This document shows, one piece after another, positions 10,191-22,514 of a stretch of 64,000 bases of DNA. Origin of the DNA: Budorcas taxicolor (lineage: Eukaryota; Chordata; Mammalia; Artiodactyla; Bovidae); the NCBI RefSeq assembly GCF_023091745.1, contig NC_068926.1, positions 45,718,001 to 45,782,000 on the forward strand, read 5' to 3'. How positions within the stretch are numbered: position 1 is the stretch's first letter; every line of letters begins with the position of its first letter. Both the position numbers and the translations under genes were made by a program. The notes beneath the pieces were generated by a model. The model saw only the letters and a program-made list of their open reading frames with translations, was not told where the DNA came from and ran no database searches.

Positions 10191-12544
10191 AAGGTGAAAA
10201 GTGAGCCTTGGCTTTACTCCTGTAACCTTTAAAGTTCAGATACTCTGTTCCCAAACTATTTGTCATAAAAGATAAATAGTTTAGGTCAAAGGCCCCTCAA
10301 AACTTGTTAACTTTTAGAAAAATGAAAAATAAAAATTCAGGTAAAGAAACGCTGCTTTCTCGGGCTCTGAATGTGTGCTTTTCTCAACAGATATGGGGGC
10401 TGGAGGTCAGTTGCAATAATCAATTAAGTAAAGCCTCAGAATCCCAGAAAAAAAATTAAGCCAGGTACTTTATGCTAGATGTAAAAATAAATCCTGGTGC
10501 AAAACCAGAGTAGGAATAAAGGATTGGCTGTTAATGGTTATGTAATCAGCTATCGTATTGTCAGCTCTATTCCAGTCCCCTGAAAAACAAGTCTGGTGTG
10601 CAGCTAAACAATTCCAAAGAATAAATGAACAGACAGAGCCTTGGTGCTGCTGCCTCTGGTGATTTTCTTCTGGTGTAGCCCTGTGTGTGGCTGGCTGTCA
10701 TGACTGAAGACACTGAGGGCAGAACATTCTAGAAGGTTCTGGAATGTGCCCAGGGTTGACTGAATCTGCCTTTCATCTTCTGGGCAGGGAGGGGCAGTGG
10801 TGACACTGCCCTGAGGGTGTCCTTCTGCATGGTGTCTCAGTATGGGCAACAGGAAGGTCTGTAGGTCCCTCCCCTACCTGATGCTGTCCCTACCAGGTCA
10901 CTGCAGCCTCCTGGCCCCCAGGACTCGCCCCCCCCGCACCCCCCCTCCCCCCGCCACACACACACCTGTAACCAGGTCCCCTCCCACCCTCCTTCCCTGA
11001 AGCCAGGGTGGGATGCTCGGAGACCAGATTTCAGGAGTGCTGTACAGGAAACCGTCCCTGTCCTCCAGCTGTCCTTTCTGGGACTCCTCCAGTTAGGACA
11101 ACAAGCTCTAAAAGCCTTTGGAATCCTTCCAGGAAAGCACAGGGTGGAAACTTTACATGAAAATCTGTCTCTTTCCTCCTGTAGTAGAATTATTATTATT
11201 ATGTTTTGAAGTGTGACTTTGCTTGCAGTATAAGCCTAATTAGAACCCTGTAGCAATGCATTCCACACCACAAGGATGAGAACAGGAATTCCCAACCTCT
11301 TTCTTGCTCCCAAACTGTCAATAATTCTGCAGTTATCTGTGCATGTATGGTGGTGGGTGAGTGGTTATTGCTGATGAGCAATCAGGGACCCCAGGGCTCT
11401 GCTAGGAGCCAAAAAACCAAGAATGTGTAAGGGAGCTCCTGCCTTCAAGGGACCAAGTGCAGCTGGGGAGGAGGGTGGTTCCAGTATCAGAGAGATCTGG
11501 AGTTGAGCTGAACACAGACAGCAGATAGATGGGGGCTTAGGGAGGGCATGGGGAAAGGATGCAGGCAGGAGAGGCCTGGGGGATGTGTGAAGTGGCAGCC
11601 TGGGGGCTCCTTGGAGTGGAGCAGAAGTCCTGGGGGAGGGTCTCCAGGTTTGGGCACAGTGGGCGGAAGGATGCTATGGAAGCTTTGGTGGAAATGGTCT
11701 TCCCAAAGCTATCAGTCCCTTGATGTGGTGGGAAGGAGCTAAGATGACCTCAGTGCTCAGAGACCACCTTTCTACAGCCCACTTGTTGCTCTGTCCCAGT
11801 ATTTCTCAGGCTCAGAAGAGTGAAGTTGGGGTGGGAGGGACAGAAATAGGTCACCAATTAAAACTCTGTCAGTGACAGAATCAATTTCTAATTAGCTTTA
11901 AAAAGGTAGGGGGAGTCTATTGGCCCACTTCACAGAAAGTACCAGGTGTTGCCTTCAGGTGTGGCTGGACCCAGGCACTCAGGTGATGCAGTGAGGATCT
12001 TCTCTCTCCTTCACAGTGACCATCTGCGTCTGAGTAGGACATCACTGGAGAGCCAGCTCTGGGGCACGAGAACAGGCCTTTTTAAAAACAGGATGGAGCA
12101 GGCATCTCCATCACCAAGGACAAGAGGTCCTTGTCTTTCTTGGAAGCAGAGAGTGGGGAATGTACGTCAGCAGTGAGAGCATGGTGACACCCCAGCTGGC
12201 AGCCCCAGGCAGAAGAGCCCCAGCAGCTGTGAGTCAGGTCCTCTCTCCACATAGAGATGTCTGGGGTGGGGGAGGTATTGGCCATCTGGGTGGGGAAGAG
12301 TCAGCAGGAGGACTGAGTAGGCACTGTCCAGCCTGTTGGAGCTGAGGAGAGAGAGACCCTCCCCAGAACAAGGTGAGATCAGGACAGCGAGGTTTGTGAG
12401 ACCCTGATTCAGAGGCAGCAGATCCCCTAGGCAGGGTCCTACCCCATCCCCACCCTGCAGCCTCCTCCTCTCTCCAGACTTTTCTCAACAAGAGGGATTT
12501 ACCTTTTCATTCTTTTGAAAACAAATTTTGTTTATAAGTGTGAC
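10191..12544. other. Single-copy sequence
   Basis: No exon or recognisable mobile element in 2.35 kb. The only structured patch is the C-rich tract at 10925-10968. Confidence 0.4.
10925..10968. repeat. C-rich low-complexity tract running into (CA)n
   Basis: Runs of six to seven C broken by single bases, ending in 'cacacacacacc'. Such tracts can adopt G-quadruplex (opposite strand) or triplex structures. Confidence 0.75.
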
Positions 12545-12672
12545 CAAGACATCTTATTTGGCCACACTATACAGCATGCAGGATCTTATTTCCCCCAGTA
12601 GGAACTGATCTTGTGTCTCCATCAATGAAAGTGTAGAGTCTTAACCACTGGACTGCCAGGGATGTCCCACCC
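12545..12672 (-). mobile_element. CHR-type tRNA-Glu SINE fragment
   Basis: Antisense CHR landmarks: 'cagcatgcaggatcttattt', 'gagtcttaaccactggactg' and 'ccagggatgtccc'. The internal promoter half is present but mutated. These SINEs are restricted to cetartiodactyls. Confidence 0.8.
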
Positions 12673-12857
12673 TTTCATTCTTTAAATATTTGTCCCCTCT
12701 GATTCCCCAGCACTTCAACTCAGGGAGCTGAACCATAAGGATTTCAAATCTGCTTCTGAAGCAGAGCTTCCTTCTGGAGTGGTATTTCCAAATTCACATC
12801 CTATCTACCAAGAGATGACTATTAAACGATGTAGTCATGTACACGACATTCACGCCA

Positions 12858-13413
12858 TTATTATTGCTCAGTCACTAAGTTATATCCAGCTCTGTGACCA
12901 TATCGACTGCAGCACTCCAGGCTCCCCTGTTCTTCACCATTTACTGGAGTTTGTTCAGACTCATGTCTATTGAATCGATGATGCCACCCAACCATCTCAT
13001 CTTCTGTCCCCCTTTCCTCTTCCTGCCCTCAATCTTTCCCAGCATCAGGGTATTTTCCAATGAGTCATCTCTTTGCATCATATGATCAAAGTATTTGAGC
13101 TTCAGGTTCAGCACCAGTCCTTCCAATCAATGGCAAGGGTTGATTTCCTTTAGGACTGACTGGTTTGATCTTGCAGTTCATGGGACTCTCAAGAGTCTTC
13201 TCTAGCACCACACTTTGAAAGAATCAATTCCTTGGCTTTCAGCCTTCTTTACGGTCCAACTCTCACATTTGTACATGACTACTGGAAAAACCATGGCTTT
13301 GACTCTGGGGACCTTTGTGGGCAAAGTGATGTCTCTGCTTTTTAATATGCTGTCTAGGTTTGCTATAGCTTTCCTTCCAAGGACCAAGCATCTTTTAATT
13401 TCATTCATGTAAA
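12858..13413 (-). mobile_element. BovB (RTE LINE) 3' end, antisense
   Basis: From the shared BovB/Bov-tA tail ('attgctcagtcactaagtta') through the decoded C-terminal region of the ORF. On the minus strand it gives 'KYFDHMMQRDDSLENTLML' and 'LPTKVPRVKAMVFPVVMYK' in two frames. It is 5'-truncated and carries frameshifts. Confidence 0.9.
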
Positions 13414-14462
13414 GTACCTTTAACCAAAAGAGTTACACACACACAAACTCACATACATGCACACTCATGCTCACAACTGTTTCTAAATATTTAGAAAAAA
13501 TCCCAACCCTTGTCTTTGAAGAGCCCTTGAGGGTTTTACAATCTTTTAGAAAGTGAGTGATATTGAAACAGTAAAAAATTAGCTGTGTGTGGAGTGTATT
13601 TCAAAACTACTTTCTATGTATTTGATTTGCTGACTTTTATAACTTGAAGCTCTCACCGTGGCTCCAAACTTCTTTTTGATGACTGAAGAAATTATTGGTA
13701 CCCAGCTTCCTGAGGGCATCTGTCTCCATCCTTTAAAATTGCCTTTTCCGCATGTTGCACAGGATTTTTACAAGGTTTGCCGTTATAAATTATGGTTCAA
13801 ATGGCAAAATGGGGCCTCTGTAATAAATGATTTCAGGTTCTAAGTGTAAAATTATAGTGTTTTTACTAATTACATAATCAAGATAGGTAATTATGTCATT
13901 AAAATATGACATTTTATCCACTCTGCAGAAGCTGTTTGTAGGGGATCATGAACTTTGTGGGTCTGAGGTGTGAGCAAGGGTCTATCTAGGGGATCATGAG
14001 ACCATCCTATGGGAGGAGATGAGGATTTCACATGGTAAAGTTTATCCCCAATTGCTGGTGTTCTGCTTGGTCCTGGGGAGGAGAGAGTCTAAGAGAGTTA
14101 ATGACACGTGTTCTTCCCCTTGGTAATATTAGGACAAACAATCCCCATTTAGTATAATTGCTTGAATTATCTGGTTAAAATTCCATGTAATCTTCTCTAA
14201 TGACTTATAATTACACTCAGATGCTGCCCACGAACCCCCGTGTGCTTGGAACATGGCAGGGGCTGGGTTTTCCAGGGGGGTTCTTCTCAGGAGGAGCCCC
14301 CACTGACCCCCTGCTTTCTGGCTCCCTCATGTCCCTGGTGGAGATTCCTGAGTGGACTTGGGATCTTGTCACCGTGTCTGTCCAGGGGGTCCAAGGTTCA
14401 GACCCCAAGTCAGGAATTGTTCCCTCCCACTGGCTCCTGATTTATCCCAAGTCCTAACCCTA
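13414..14462. other. Single-copy AT-rich sequence
   Basis: No feature recognised between the two oppositely oriented BovB tails. A short 'acacacacacaaactcacat' stretch follows the first BovB. Confidence 0.4.
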
Positions 14463-15095
14463 GCATCCGGTCCCATCACTTCATGGCAAATAGAAGGGGA
14501 AGAAAATGTAAACAGTGACAGACTTTATTTTCTTGGGCTCCAAAATCACTGCAGATGGTAACGGCAGCCATGAAATTAAAAGATGCTTGCTCCTTGGGAG
14601 GAAAGCTATGACTAACTTGGATAGCATTTTTAAAAGCAAAGACATCACTTTGCCGACAAAGGTCAGTATAGTCAAAGCTTTGGTTTTCCAGTAGTCATGT
14701 ATGGATGTGAGAGTTGGACCATAAAGGAGGCTGAGCGCCAAAGAATTGATGCTTTTGCACTGTGTTGAAGACTCTTGAGAGTCCCATGAACTGCAAGGAG
14801 ATCAAACTAGTCAATTGTAAACCCTGAATATTCATTGGAAGGACTGATGCTGAAGCTGAAGTTTCAAAACTTTGGCCACCTGATGCAAAAACTGACTCAC
14901 TGGAAAAGATTCTGATGCTGGGAAAGATTGAGGGTGAGAGGAGAAGGGGGCGACAGGGAATGAGATGGTTGGATGGCATTATCAACTCAATGGACATGAG
15001 TCTGAGCAAACTCTAGGAGATGCTGAAGGACAGGGAAGTATGGTGTGCTGCAGTCCAAGACGTCGCAAAGAGTCAGCATGATTGAGGGACTAAAC
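14463..15095 (+). mobile_element. BovB 3' end, sense
   Basis: Starts in the RT thumb-side coding region ('gcatccggtcccatcacttc', 'ttattttcttgggctccaaa'), passes the 'atgtatggatgtgagagttg' block and ends in the tail ('cgcaaagagtcagcatgatt'). It is more diverged than the 44-kb copy. No intact frame. Confidence 0.9.
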
Positions 15096-17519
15096 AGCTA
15101 ACTCTAGCTGGGGACATGTCCACACCTTCCCTTCCTTGTCCACAGATGGATCAAGGCCAGGCCCCTTGAGTCTGAAATTCTCTCTTCTGTGAGATTTCAG
15201 CTTTTTCTGTTTAATACACTTTTGGGAGTTGGTGCTGGATTAATGAACAACAGCAGGCCAGCATTCCACACACAGTATGAGGTTTGAGCACTGGAAGAGG
15301 CTGGCAGAGCGTGGGGACTGAGACCCTGAGGGGTGTCCATCAACCTTGCTCCAAAGCGAGTGAGCATGCTTCTCACCCACCCACTCCAGGGTAGATTTTC
15401 TGCCTCATACATGGGGGTTGTGACACCAGCAGCTTCCCAGCCTGATGTTCCCTAACAATTTCAGAAGGAAATAACATTTCATGTGATTAAAGTCAATGAT
15501 CATGAGCTGGTCTCACCTTTCTTCTTTTGTTGAACACAATGAAAATATAATTACATCCTTTATGTAAAATCTCACGCATATTAACAGCTGTCACCCAGTT
15601 ATAATATGATGGTCATACGGTTTTGGTTGCATGTGTCTTTTCATTGTCTTTGGCAGGAAGATCCCAGTGTTTGCTTTAAATTCCATTGTACCATCATCAA
15701 GAGGCCGTGGAGGGGGCAAAGGGGACCCAACAAAGAAATGGCCATGATCTCACAAAATCGCAGAATGCAGAACCACCCACTCTGGTGTCAGCTGTCCTGA
15801 GCTGGTAGTGGGGAGGAGGGAAAGTGAGGGGCAGACCTGGCACCTCCTGAAAGTGCCCTTGTTAACTGAAGCAAGATGCTGAGAGGAAAGGCTTCCACGG
15901 AGCCGTGTGAATAATGGAGAAATACAATTGGTCTATTTAATTCATCATGAAGAAGAATTTCCTCCAAGACCTGCCTAAACCTGGAGTTTCCCTTGCAATG
16001 ATGAGAATAAATCATTAAATTAGATTTCATGAGCTCTGACTAGATTTCTCTTTTAACCCCATGGAGGTGTCACTTGCCGAGCCCTGTCCTGTCACCTGGG
16101 GCTCAGGGACAACCTAGGTGGACGAGGCATGTGGGCTGTTCTGTAGATGGAGGGAGGCGGAGAAAGGGTCTTTGGATCTGTACACCCTCCTGCCTCCTCC
16201 TTGAGCCCCCAGCACACCCCTCTGCTCTTCCCCACCCCCTCCATCAGCAGTGAGAAAGAGCTGCTGTAATAATTGCCCAAGGCAGACATTTTTAAAACAT
16301 AATTCTCCTGGGATGAAATCATTAATTAAAAAGGAATTAATGTATTCTGAAGGCAAGTATAGATTAGCTGGGGATTGTTCACTCTCAGATCATTTTAGTC
16401 ATGGATGAAACCATGAGACATTAAAGCTGGTGCACAGACAAGACTCTTGACACTTCCTGAGATTCTCCTTGTGCTTGGATGTCTGTGTCCCGTCTAACTG
16501 CTGTTTTGATTGGATTTTTGTGATCTCTGCTCTGCTAGTGAGAGATAATGTACGTGCATTTCACAAAGATGGGAAGATTCAGGGGCCCTTCTCACCCAGA
16601 CACGCACCCAGGGAGGAAGATGCCAGCAAACAAAGCCAAATTTTAAAAGCTTCCCATCTGTTTAGCTGTGTGAGTGATGAATGTTGATGGCAGGGAGAGG
16701 AGATCAGAAAACCCAGAGCCTCAAAGAAAAGAGAGTGCAATCATCCACATTCTATCATCAGGCAAATCACCTTTAGCATTAATGCTGTATCTTTTCCATT
16801 TTTAGAATTTTGTCTAAACTGAGGCACACATATAATGCATGTAATATATTTAACCTCATTTATACCTAAACGGGTCAGTGTTGTAAATGGCAATTCATGA
16901 CCTACCCCATCACTTGACACACTGCAGAGGCCAGTGCGCACAAATCATGGCGATCTGCACACGCATCTTGTTCTGAGAGTGCCCACTGATGCTGTCCTGC
17001 AGTCCTCTTGCTCTTCGGTCCTTCAGGATTCCCGGGGGCTTTGGTGTCACACACAGAGATGTAATTAGTGTCCCTGAGTTGCACTTTTGCCCTTAGCACA
17101 CTGTCCCCTGCCCCTGGCCCCGAAATGGGTTTCAGTTTACACACAGAACAAGGAAATGAAAGCATCAGTTACCTTAGCCAGAACACTGTTTGTGGGGAGG
17201 GAGAAATGAAAAAGGGGGATCCTGAGAGTCAGAAAATGTCAGGGAGAGAGCAAGAGAAGTGGGGGACAGAAAAGGGGAACTATATGGGCATTTCTGATCT
17301 AGTGCTGGGTTCACCTGACAACCATATGTACTTCGACACTAATCAGCATGCTGCCCCCAGGGTACTCCAGCACCCAGGTCTCAGGCTGACTGACGGATAG
17401 AGCATACAAGGGACAGAGACACTTAGCACATCAGAGGCTTTGGAGCTGAATTGAACCACACAGCCCACGCAATGAAGGCAGGGACTTGCTGTATCTACCT
17501 ACTCAGGTCAACTGTCCAG
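15096..17519. other. Single-copy sequence
   Basis: 2.4 kb without a recognised exon or repeat. Frames of 60-110 codons occur on both strands without domain content. Confidence 0.4.
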
Positions 17520-18213
17520 TAAAACAAACCTTCCCCAAAGAATTTAAACAACATCCAGAGTCACATAATGTAATATTTACTATTCAGGATACAACCTGAA
17601 ATACTAGGCCGTCAAGAAATCAGAACCATCTCAGTATGTTGCAAGTGGAAATTACAGGTAAGAGATAGCAACCCCAGGTGACACAGTTGTTGGAATTATC
17701 AGACAAACCCTTAAAACAACTGTTATCACTATGCTCCAAGAAGAAATATGAGCACTCTTTAAACAAATGGAAAGAGAGAGATTCAGATGAGAAATGGAAG
17801 ATAAAAAGCAACAAATGAACATTTAGAGCTGAAGAATACAATAACCAAAAGACAAACTACTGTCTGGTCCCAAAAGCAGAATGGAGTTTACAGAGGAAAA
17901 TGTCACTGATAACAGATTAATAAAAACTATCCATTCTGAGAAACCAGGAGAATAATACTGAAAACCCTGAACAGAGACTCAGAGACCTGTGGGACAAACA
18001 CAAACGAAAGCTCAGCATTTATGCCATCAGAATTCCAGAAAGAGGAGGAGTGTGGTGAGAAAATAATTGCTAACATGTCACAAATTTGCCAAAACAAAAA
18101 GCAACACATTCAAGCAACCAAGTGAGACCCAAATAGGACACATTCAGAGAAAGTCATGCTTACATATATCAGAATCAAACTGCTGAAAGCAAGCACAAGA
18201 ATAACCTTGAAAT

Positions 18214-18280
18214 AACTGTGAAGACATTCCAATTGCTCTTCCCCTCTGTGTGTGTCATTGTGTAGAATGTCTTCACAGTT
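18214..18280. repeat. Perfect 16-bp inverted repeat (hairpin) inside L1M
   Basis: 'aactgtgaagacattc' (18214-18229) and its exact reverse complement (18265-18280) flank a 35-nt loop. The right arm sits where L1 has the ORF1-end block before 'tcatcagaaa'; the left arm is not expected from L1. Confidence 0.85.
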
Positions 18281-18640
18281 TTCATCAGAAAGCATAAAAT
18301 TAGATGATAGTAGAACAGTCAGTGATTTCAGGGCTCAAAAAAGTGGAGTTCACCAGAGTCCTATCTCCAATGGAAACATCCATCAATAAAGGTGATGCTG
18401 AGACATTCTCAGAAGCAGGACACCAAAGGTGTTGCCAGCCAACCTGCTGGGAAAGAAACTTAAGGCAGCTCCCCAGGAGCAGAGAAAGAGACCAGAGGAG
18501 GCTCATGACTTCACAAGGGAGGGAGGAGCAGCAGAAATGGTGAGTATCTGGGTCCTTAGAGCCGGCTGCTTTTCTCTTTTCATTCTTTAAAACATGAAAC
18601 TCCTCGTTTCAGCTCTGACATTACAGAGCTTTGGAGAGTT

Positions 18641-19485
18641 CACTTTCATGCATAAAACCAGGAAAAGCTGAACAAACTAAAATCAACTTTGCTTGGTGGC
18701 ATTGAGAAGTGAGGAGCAGACAAACAACCACGTCAAAATCCGGAGAGACAAAGGAGGTAGAGGGGCAGGCCAGGAGCTGCTCACCTGGAGCCGGAGCAGC
18801 TGGGGAGGTCAGCCGGCAGGAACACTTTGATGAGGACTCGTGTGAGGGCCAGAAGCTTCTATTGGCCACAGTGTCAGGGGACGCCCACACCTTTATCTCC
18901 AGGAGCCCCACCAGGTTCTCGCCAGGAAGACCCAGGAAAGATCCTTGTGGCCAAGGCAGAGGAAGGGGAGATAAGTCCCTGTGAAGGTGCCCAGAGTCTT
19001 CTTTGGAGCAAAGGCTGCCTCCAGGTGGGAGTGTGCCAGAGCTCAGTCCTGAAGACTGTCCCAGCCTGGAGGAGGGGTTGCCCCACTGTAACCCTTCCAG
19101 CTTTTGTCTGACCTGATGGGGGAGAACTGATCCTTCTGGAGAAGCATGTGAGGAGGTCATGGCCCAGGGCTCAGCCACTAATAGAGAGATTTCATCATGA
19201 TTGTAGACTGCTTTCCTCCCCTAGACATACAGCCACTTGGCACTGGTGTAATAACCATGATTATGGCTGAAAGAGCTGCAGGGCCCAGAGGCTCTGTAGA
19301 CGAGCATACAAGGAAGCCCAGTCTGGGGCGTGCCAGACAAAGGCACGAGGGGAACCTGGACGCTTCGACACCTGGAGCCACAGAAAACCTCACCCAGAGC
19401 CCATCCTACCCAGAAGGACATGGAGCCTCCCACTAATGGCCTGTTCATCCCTGTTTCTATCACCCAGTGCAACATGTCCTGCTTC
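18641..19485. mobile_element. Unidentified ~0.85-kb insert in L1M
   Basis: L1M inter-ORF sequence is recognisable up to about 18640 and again from about 19486 ('ggggtttataaggaatgtgg'). The intervening GC-rich sequence is not L1. I do not recognise it; an ERV-internal or LTR-type origin is possible. A 185-codon antisense frame (18621-19178) spans it but shows no domain and extends into L1, so I do not call it a gene. Confidence 0.4.
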
Positions 19486-19905
19486 CAACAGGGATGCTTG
19501 ACAGTGCGTGTATCACTGTCTGACGGGGTTTATAAGGAATGTGGGTGTAACGCACAGGACACTTGTAGCATAGTGTGGGAAGGTAAGGTGACCCAGATCA
19601 CTACCATCCCTGTGTTCCGTGTGAAATCATGAAACATCAGTGTTAGGTAGATTGTGCAAAGTTAAAATATATGAATTTTAACCCCCAGGACACACACATA
19701 CACACACAGAGAATTATACAAGGGATATATTAAAAAATCAACAGATAAATTGAAATAGAATACTAAAAAAAATTAAATGTTATAAAAGGAAGTCAGAAAA
19801 GGGACAGAGAGGAATTAAGAACAGAGGCAGCAGACAGAAAAAGATAATAAATAATTAGATATGAGTCAAACATCAATAATTATGTTAACTATAAACAGTC
19901 TAAAA

Positions 19906-20132
19906 TAGGGTTCAGCACACCACAGCCTTTGGGCCAAATTCAGTTTGCCACCTGCTTTTGTAAATATAGGTTTATTGGAATAGAGCTTTTACCATTATCT
20001 GTGTATTGTTTGTGGTGCTTTGGTGCTGAAACTGAAGAATAGGAGAGCTGCAGCAGAAGCCCTGTGGTCCAAAGTGAAAATTACTTAACATCTGTCCCAT
20101 TATAGAAAGAAACCAAAACTTGAGAAACCCTG
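19906..20132. mobile_element. hAT-type DNA transposon, non-autonomous
   Basis: The body contains 'gggccaaattcagtttgcca' and 'gtaaatataggtttattgga', signatures of a known mammalian hAT-like MER element whose exact name I will not assert. Ends are 'tagggttcag..' and '..gagaaaccctg', a short imperfect inverted repeat. They are flanked by imperfect 8-bp duplications (gtctaaaa at 19898-19905, gtctagac at 20133-20140). L1M continues on both sides. Confidence 0.65.
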
Positions 20133-20301
20133 GTCTAGACACACTAGTCAATTGTTGTCAGAATATTACAAAAAGTAAAAACAAAACACAAACGTACACA
20201 GTAACCTACATGCTGTCTATAAGAAACCCATTTTAAATACATCATTCTGGGAAAGATAAAATTATGAAAAAGACATACTGTGCCATGCTAATCAAATGAA
20301 A

Positions 20302-20590
20302 GCTGCTGCTGCTGCTGCTGCTGCTAAGTCACATCAGTCGTGGCCGACTCTGTGCAACCCCATAGACAGCAGCCCACCAGGCTCCTCCATCCCTGGGATT
20401 CTCCAGGCAAGAACCCTGGAGTGGGTTGCCATTCCCTTCTCCAATGCATGAAAGTGAAAAGTGAAAGTGAAGTCACTCAGTCAGGTCTGAGTCTCAGTGA
20501 CTCCATGGACTGCAGTCTACCAGGCTCCTCCGTCCATGGGAGTTTCCAGGCAAGAGTGGAAACTGGAGTGGGTCGCCAGTGCCTTCTCCA
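20302..20590 (-). mobile_element. Bov-A2 dimeric SINE
   Basis: Two Bov-A units are joined by 'tgcatgaaagtgaaaagtga'. The (GCT)8 run at 20302-20325 is the reverse complement of the AGC tail. An exact 11-bp target duplication, aaatgaaagct, lies at 20294-20304 and 20591-20601, so this is a relatively young insertion into L1M. Confidence 0.95.
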
Positions 20591-20756
20591 AAATGAAAGC
20601 TAGAAAACCTATATTCATATCAAAGTAGACTTCAACTAAGGAAAAACACCAACCATTTAAATAAAAGATATCAATTGTGCACAGTTCCTTCTGGAAAACC
20701 CTTAGCAACAAGCTTTAGAGGCCAGCACTTCCACCCTGATACCAGAGTCATGGTAT

Positions 20757-20824
20757 CACTTTCTGCCATTAGAGAGGTATCATCTGCATATCTGAGGTTG
20801 TCGATATTTTTCCGGCAATCTTGA
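20757..20824 (-). repeat. 68-bp BovB snippet embedded in L1M
   Basis: It matches the antisense RT motif-C region of the BovB copy that begins 360 bp downstream (compare 21850-21918), with a few mismatches and one 1-nt gap. L1M sequence directly flanks both sides. It lacks a BovB 3' end or target duplication, so it does not look like an ordinary retrotransposition. See findings. Confidence 0.8.
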
Positions 20825-21115
20825 ATCATATGATAAGAAAACTAGAGGACAATATCCCTTATGTACACAGACATAAAATCACCATGTAAATATTAAAAAG
20901 AATGGAATCATGAAAAACATAAAAATTTAACATAACACAAAGAAGTGTGTGGATACATGTAGGCATGTATTCCTGGTTCAATATCAATTACACCATGCTT
21001 CATATTAATGGATTCCAAAAAAAAAAAAACCACATGATTATATCAAAAACACAGAAAGAACTTTTGACAAAATTAAATATATTTACATGACAAAAGCTCT
21101 CAGCAAACAAGGATT

Positions 21116-22222
21116 AATTGTCATTCAGTTGCCAAGTCACATTTGACTCTTTGCATCTCCATGGACTGCACAAAGAAGGCTTCCCTGATCTTCACAATCT
21201 CCTAGAGTTTGTTCAAATTCATGTCCACTGAGTTGGTGATGCCATCCTACCATCTCATCCTCTGCCTCCTCCTTCTTTTGCCTTCAATCTTTCCCAATAT
21301 CAGGATATTTTCCAATGAGTCAGCTCTTTGCATCAGGTGGCCAAAGTATTGGACCTTCAGCAACAGTCCTTCCAATGAATATCCGAGGTTGATTTCCTTT
21401 AGAACTGACTGGTTTGACCTCCTTGCAGTCCAAGGGACTCTCAAGAGTCTTCTCCAGCACCACAGTTCAAAAGCATCAATTCTTCGGCACTCAGCCTTCT
21501 TTACAGACTAGCTCTTACATCTGTATATGACTGCTGGAAAAGCCATAGCTTTGACTACATGAACCTTTGTGGGCAAAATGGTGTCTCAGCTTTTTAATAG
21601 GCTATCTAGGTTTGTCATAGATTTTCTTCCAAGGAGCAAGTGTCTTTTAATTTCATGGCTGCAGTAACTATCCACAGTGATTTTGGAGCCCAAGAAAATA
21701 AAGTCTGTCACGGTTTCTATTGTTTCTCCGTCTATTTGCCATGAAGTGATGGGACTGGATGCCATGATCTTTGTTTTTCGAATGTTAAGTTTTAAGCTAG
21801 CATTTTCACTCTCTTCCTTCACCCTCATCAAGAGGCTCTAGTTCCTCTGCACTTTCTGCCATTAGAGTGGTATCATCTGCATATCTGAGGTTGTTGATAT
21901 TTCTCCTGGCAATCTTGATTCCAGCTTGTGATTCATCCATACTGGCATTTTGCATGATGTACTGTGCATATAAGTTAAATAAACAAGGTGACAATAAACA
22001 GCTTTGTCATACTCTTTTCCAAATTTTGAACCAGTCAGTTGTTCCATACAAGGTTCTAACTGTTGCTTCTCGATCTGCATACAGGTTTCTCAGGAGACAG
22101 GTAAGGTAGTCTGGTATCCCCATCTCTTTAAGAGTTTTCCAGTTTGTTGTGATCCACACAGTCAAAGTCTTCAGCATAGTCAATGAAGCAGAAGTACATG
22201 TTTTTCTGGAATTCCCTTGATT
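21116..22222 (-). mobile_element. BovB, 5'-truncated, antisense
   Basis: From the tail ('ttgccaagtcacatttgact') through the C-terminal region and the RT palm to the 'cacacagtcaaagtcttcag' block. The RT motif C here still reads YADD (minus strand near 21870-21890). Frames are broken elsewhere, for example between 21831 and 21862. It is inserted in the ORF2 region of the L1M. Confidence 0.9.
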
Positions 22223-22269
22223 TCTCTTTAACTTTAATTCCCCTTCTTTCTTTAACTGGATAGAGATCA

Positions 22270-22270
<1 letters not shown>

Positions 22271-22308
<38 letters not shown>
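22271..22308. repeat. (CA)19 microsatellite
   Basis: An uninterrupted CA dinucleotide run of 38 bp just beyond the BovB 5' end. Pure runs of this length are usually polymorphic in ruminants. Confidence 0.98.
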
Positions 22309-22309
<1 letters not shown>

Positions 22310-22514
22310 CTAAGTTATGCCTAGTGGTGTAAGACTGAATATCCCCTCTAGACTGGAGCACAGCCAGCACAATCAAACATTGTCTGGATGTCGTAGGCAG
22401 GGCACTGGGCAAGAAAGTAATAAAAATCATATATGTTGAAACAAAATAAATGCCTCCATTTGTAGACAACATGATTTTCTATGAAGAAAATTTCAACAAA
22501 TATACCAAAAGAAA

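Noticed and set aside
18621..19178. 185-codon minus-strand frame as a gene
   Set aside because: Lies mostly in an unidentified insert and runs into L1M at one end; no domain and Pro/Ser/Gly-rich composition typical of chance frames in GC-rich DNA.
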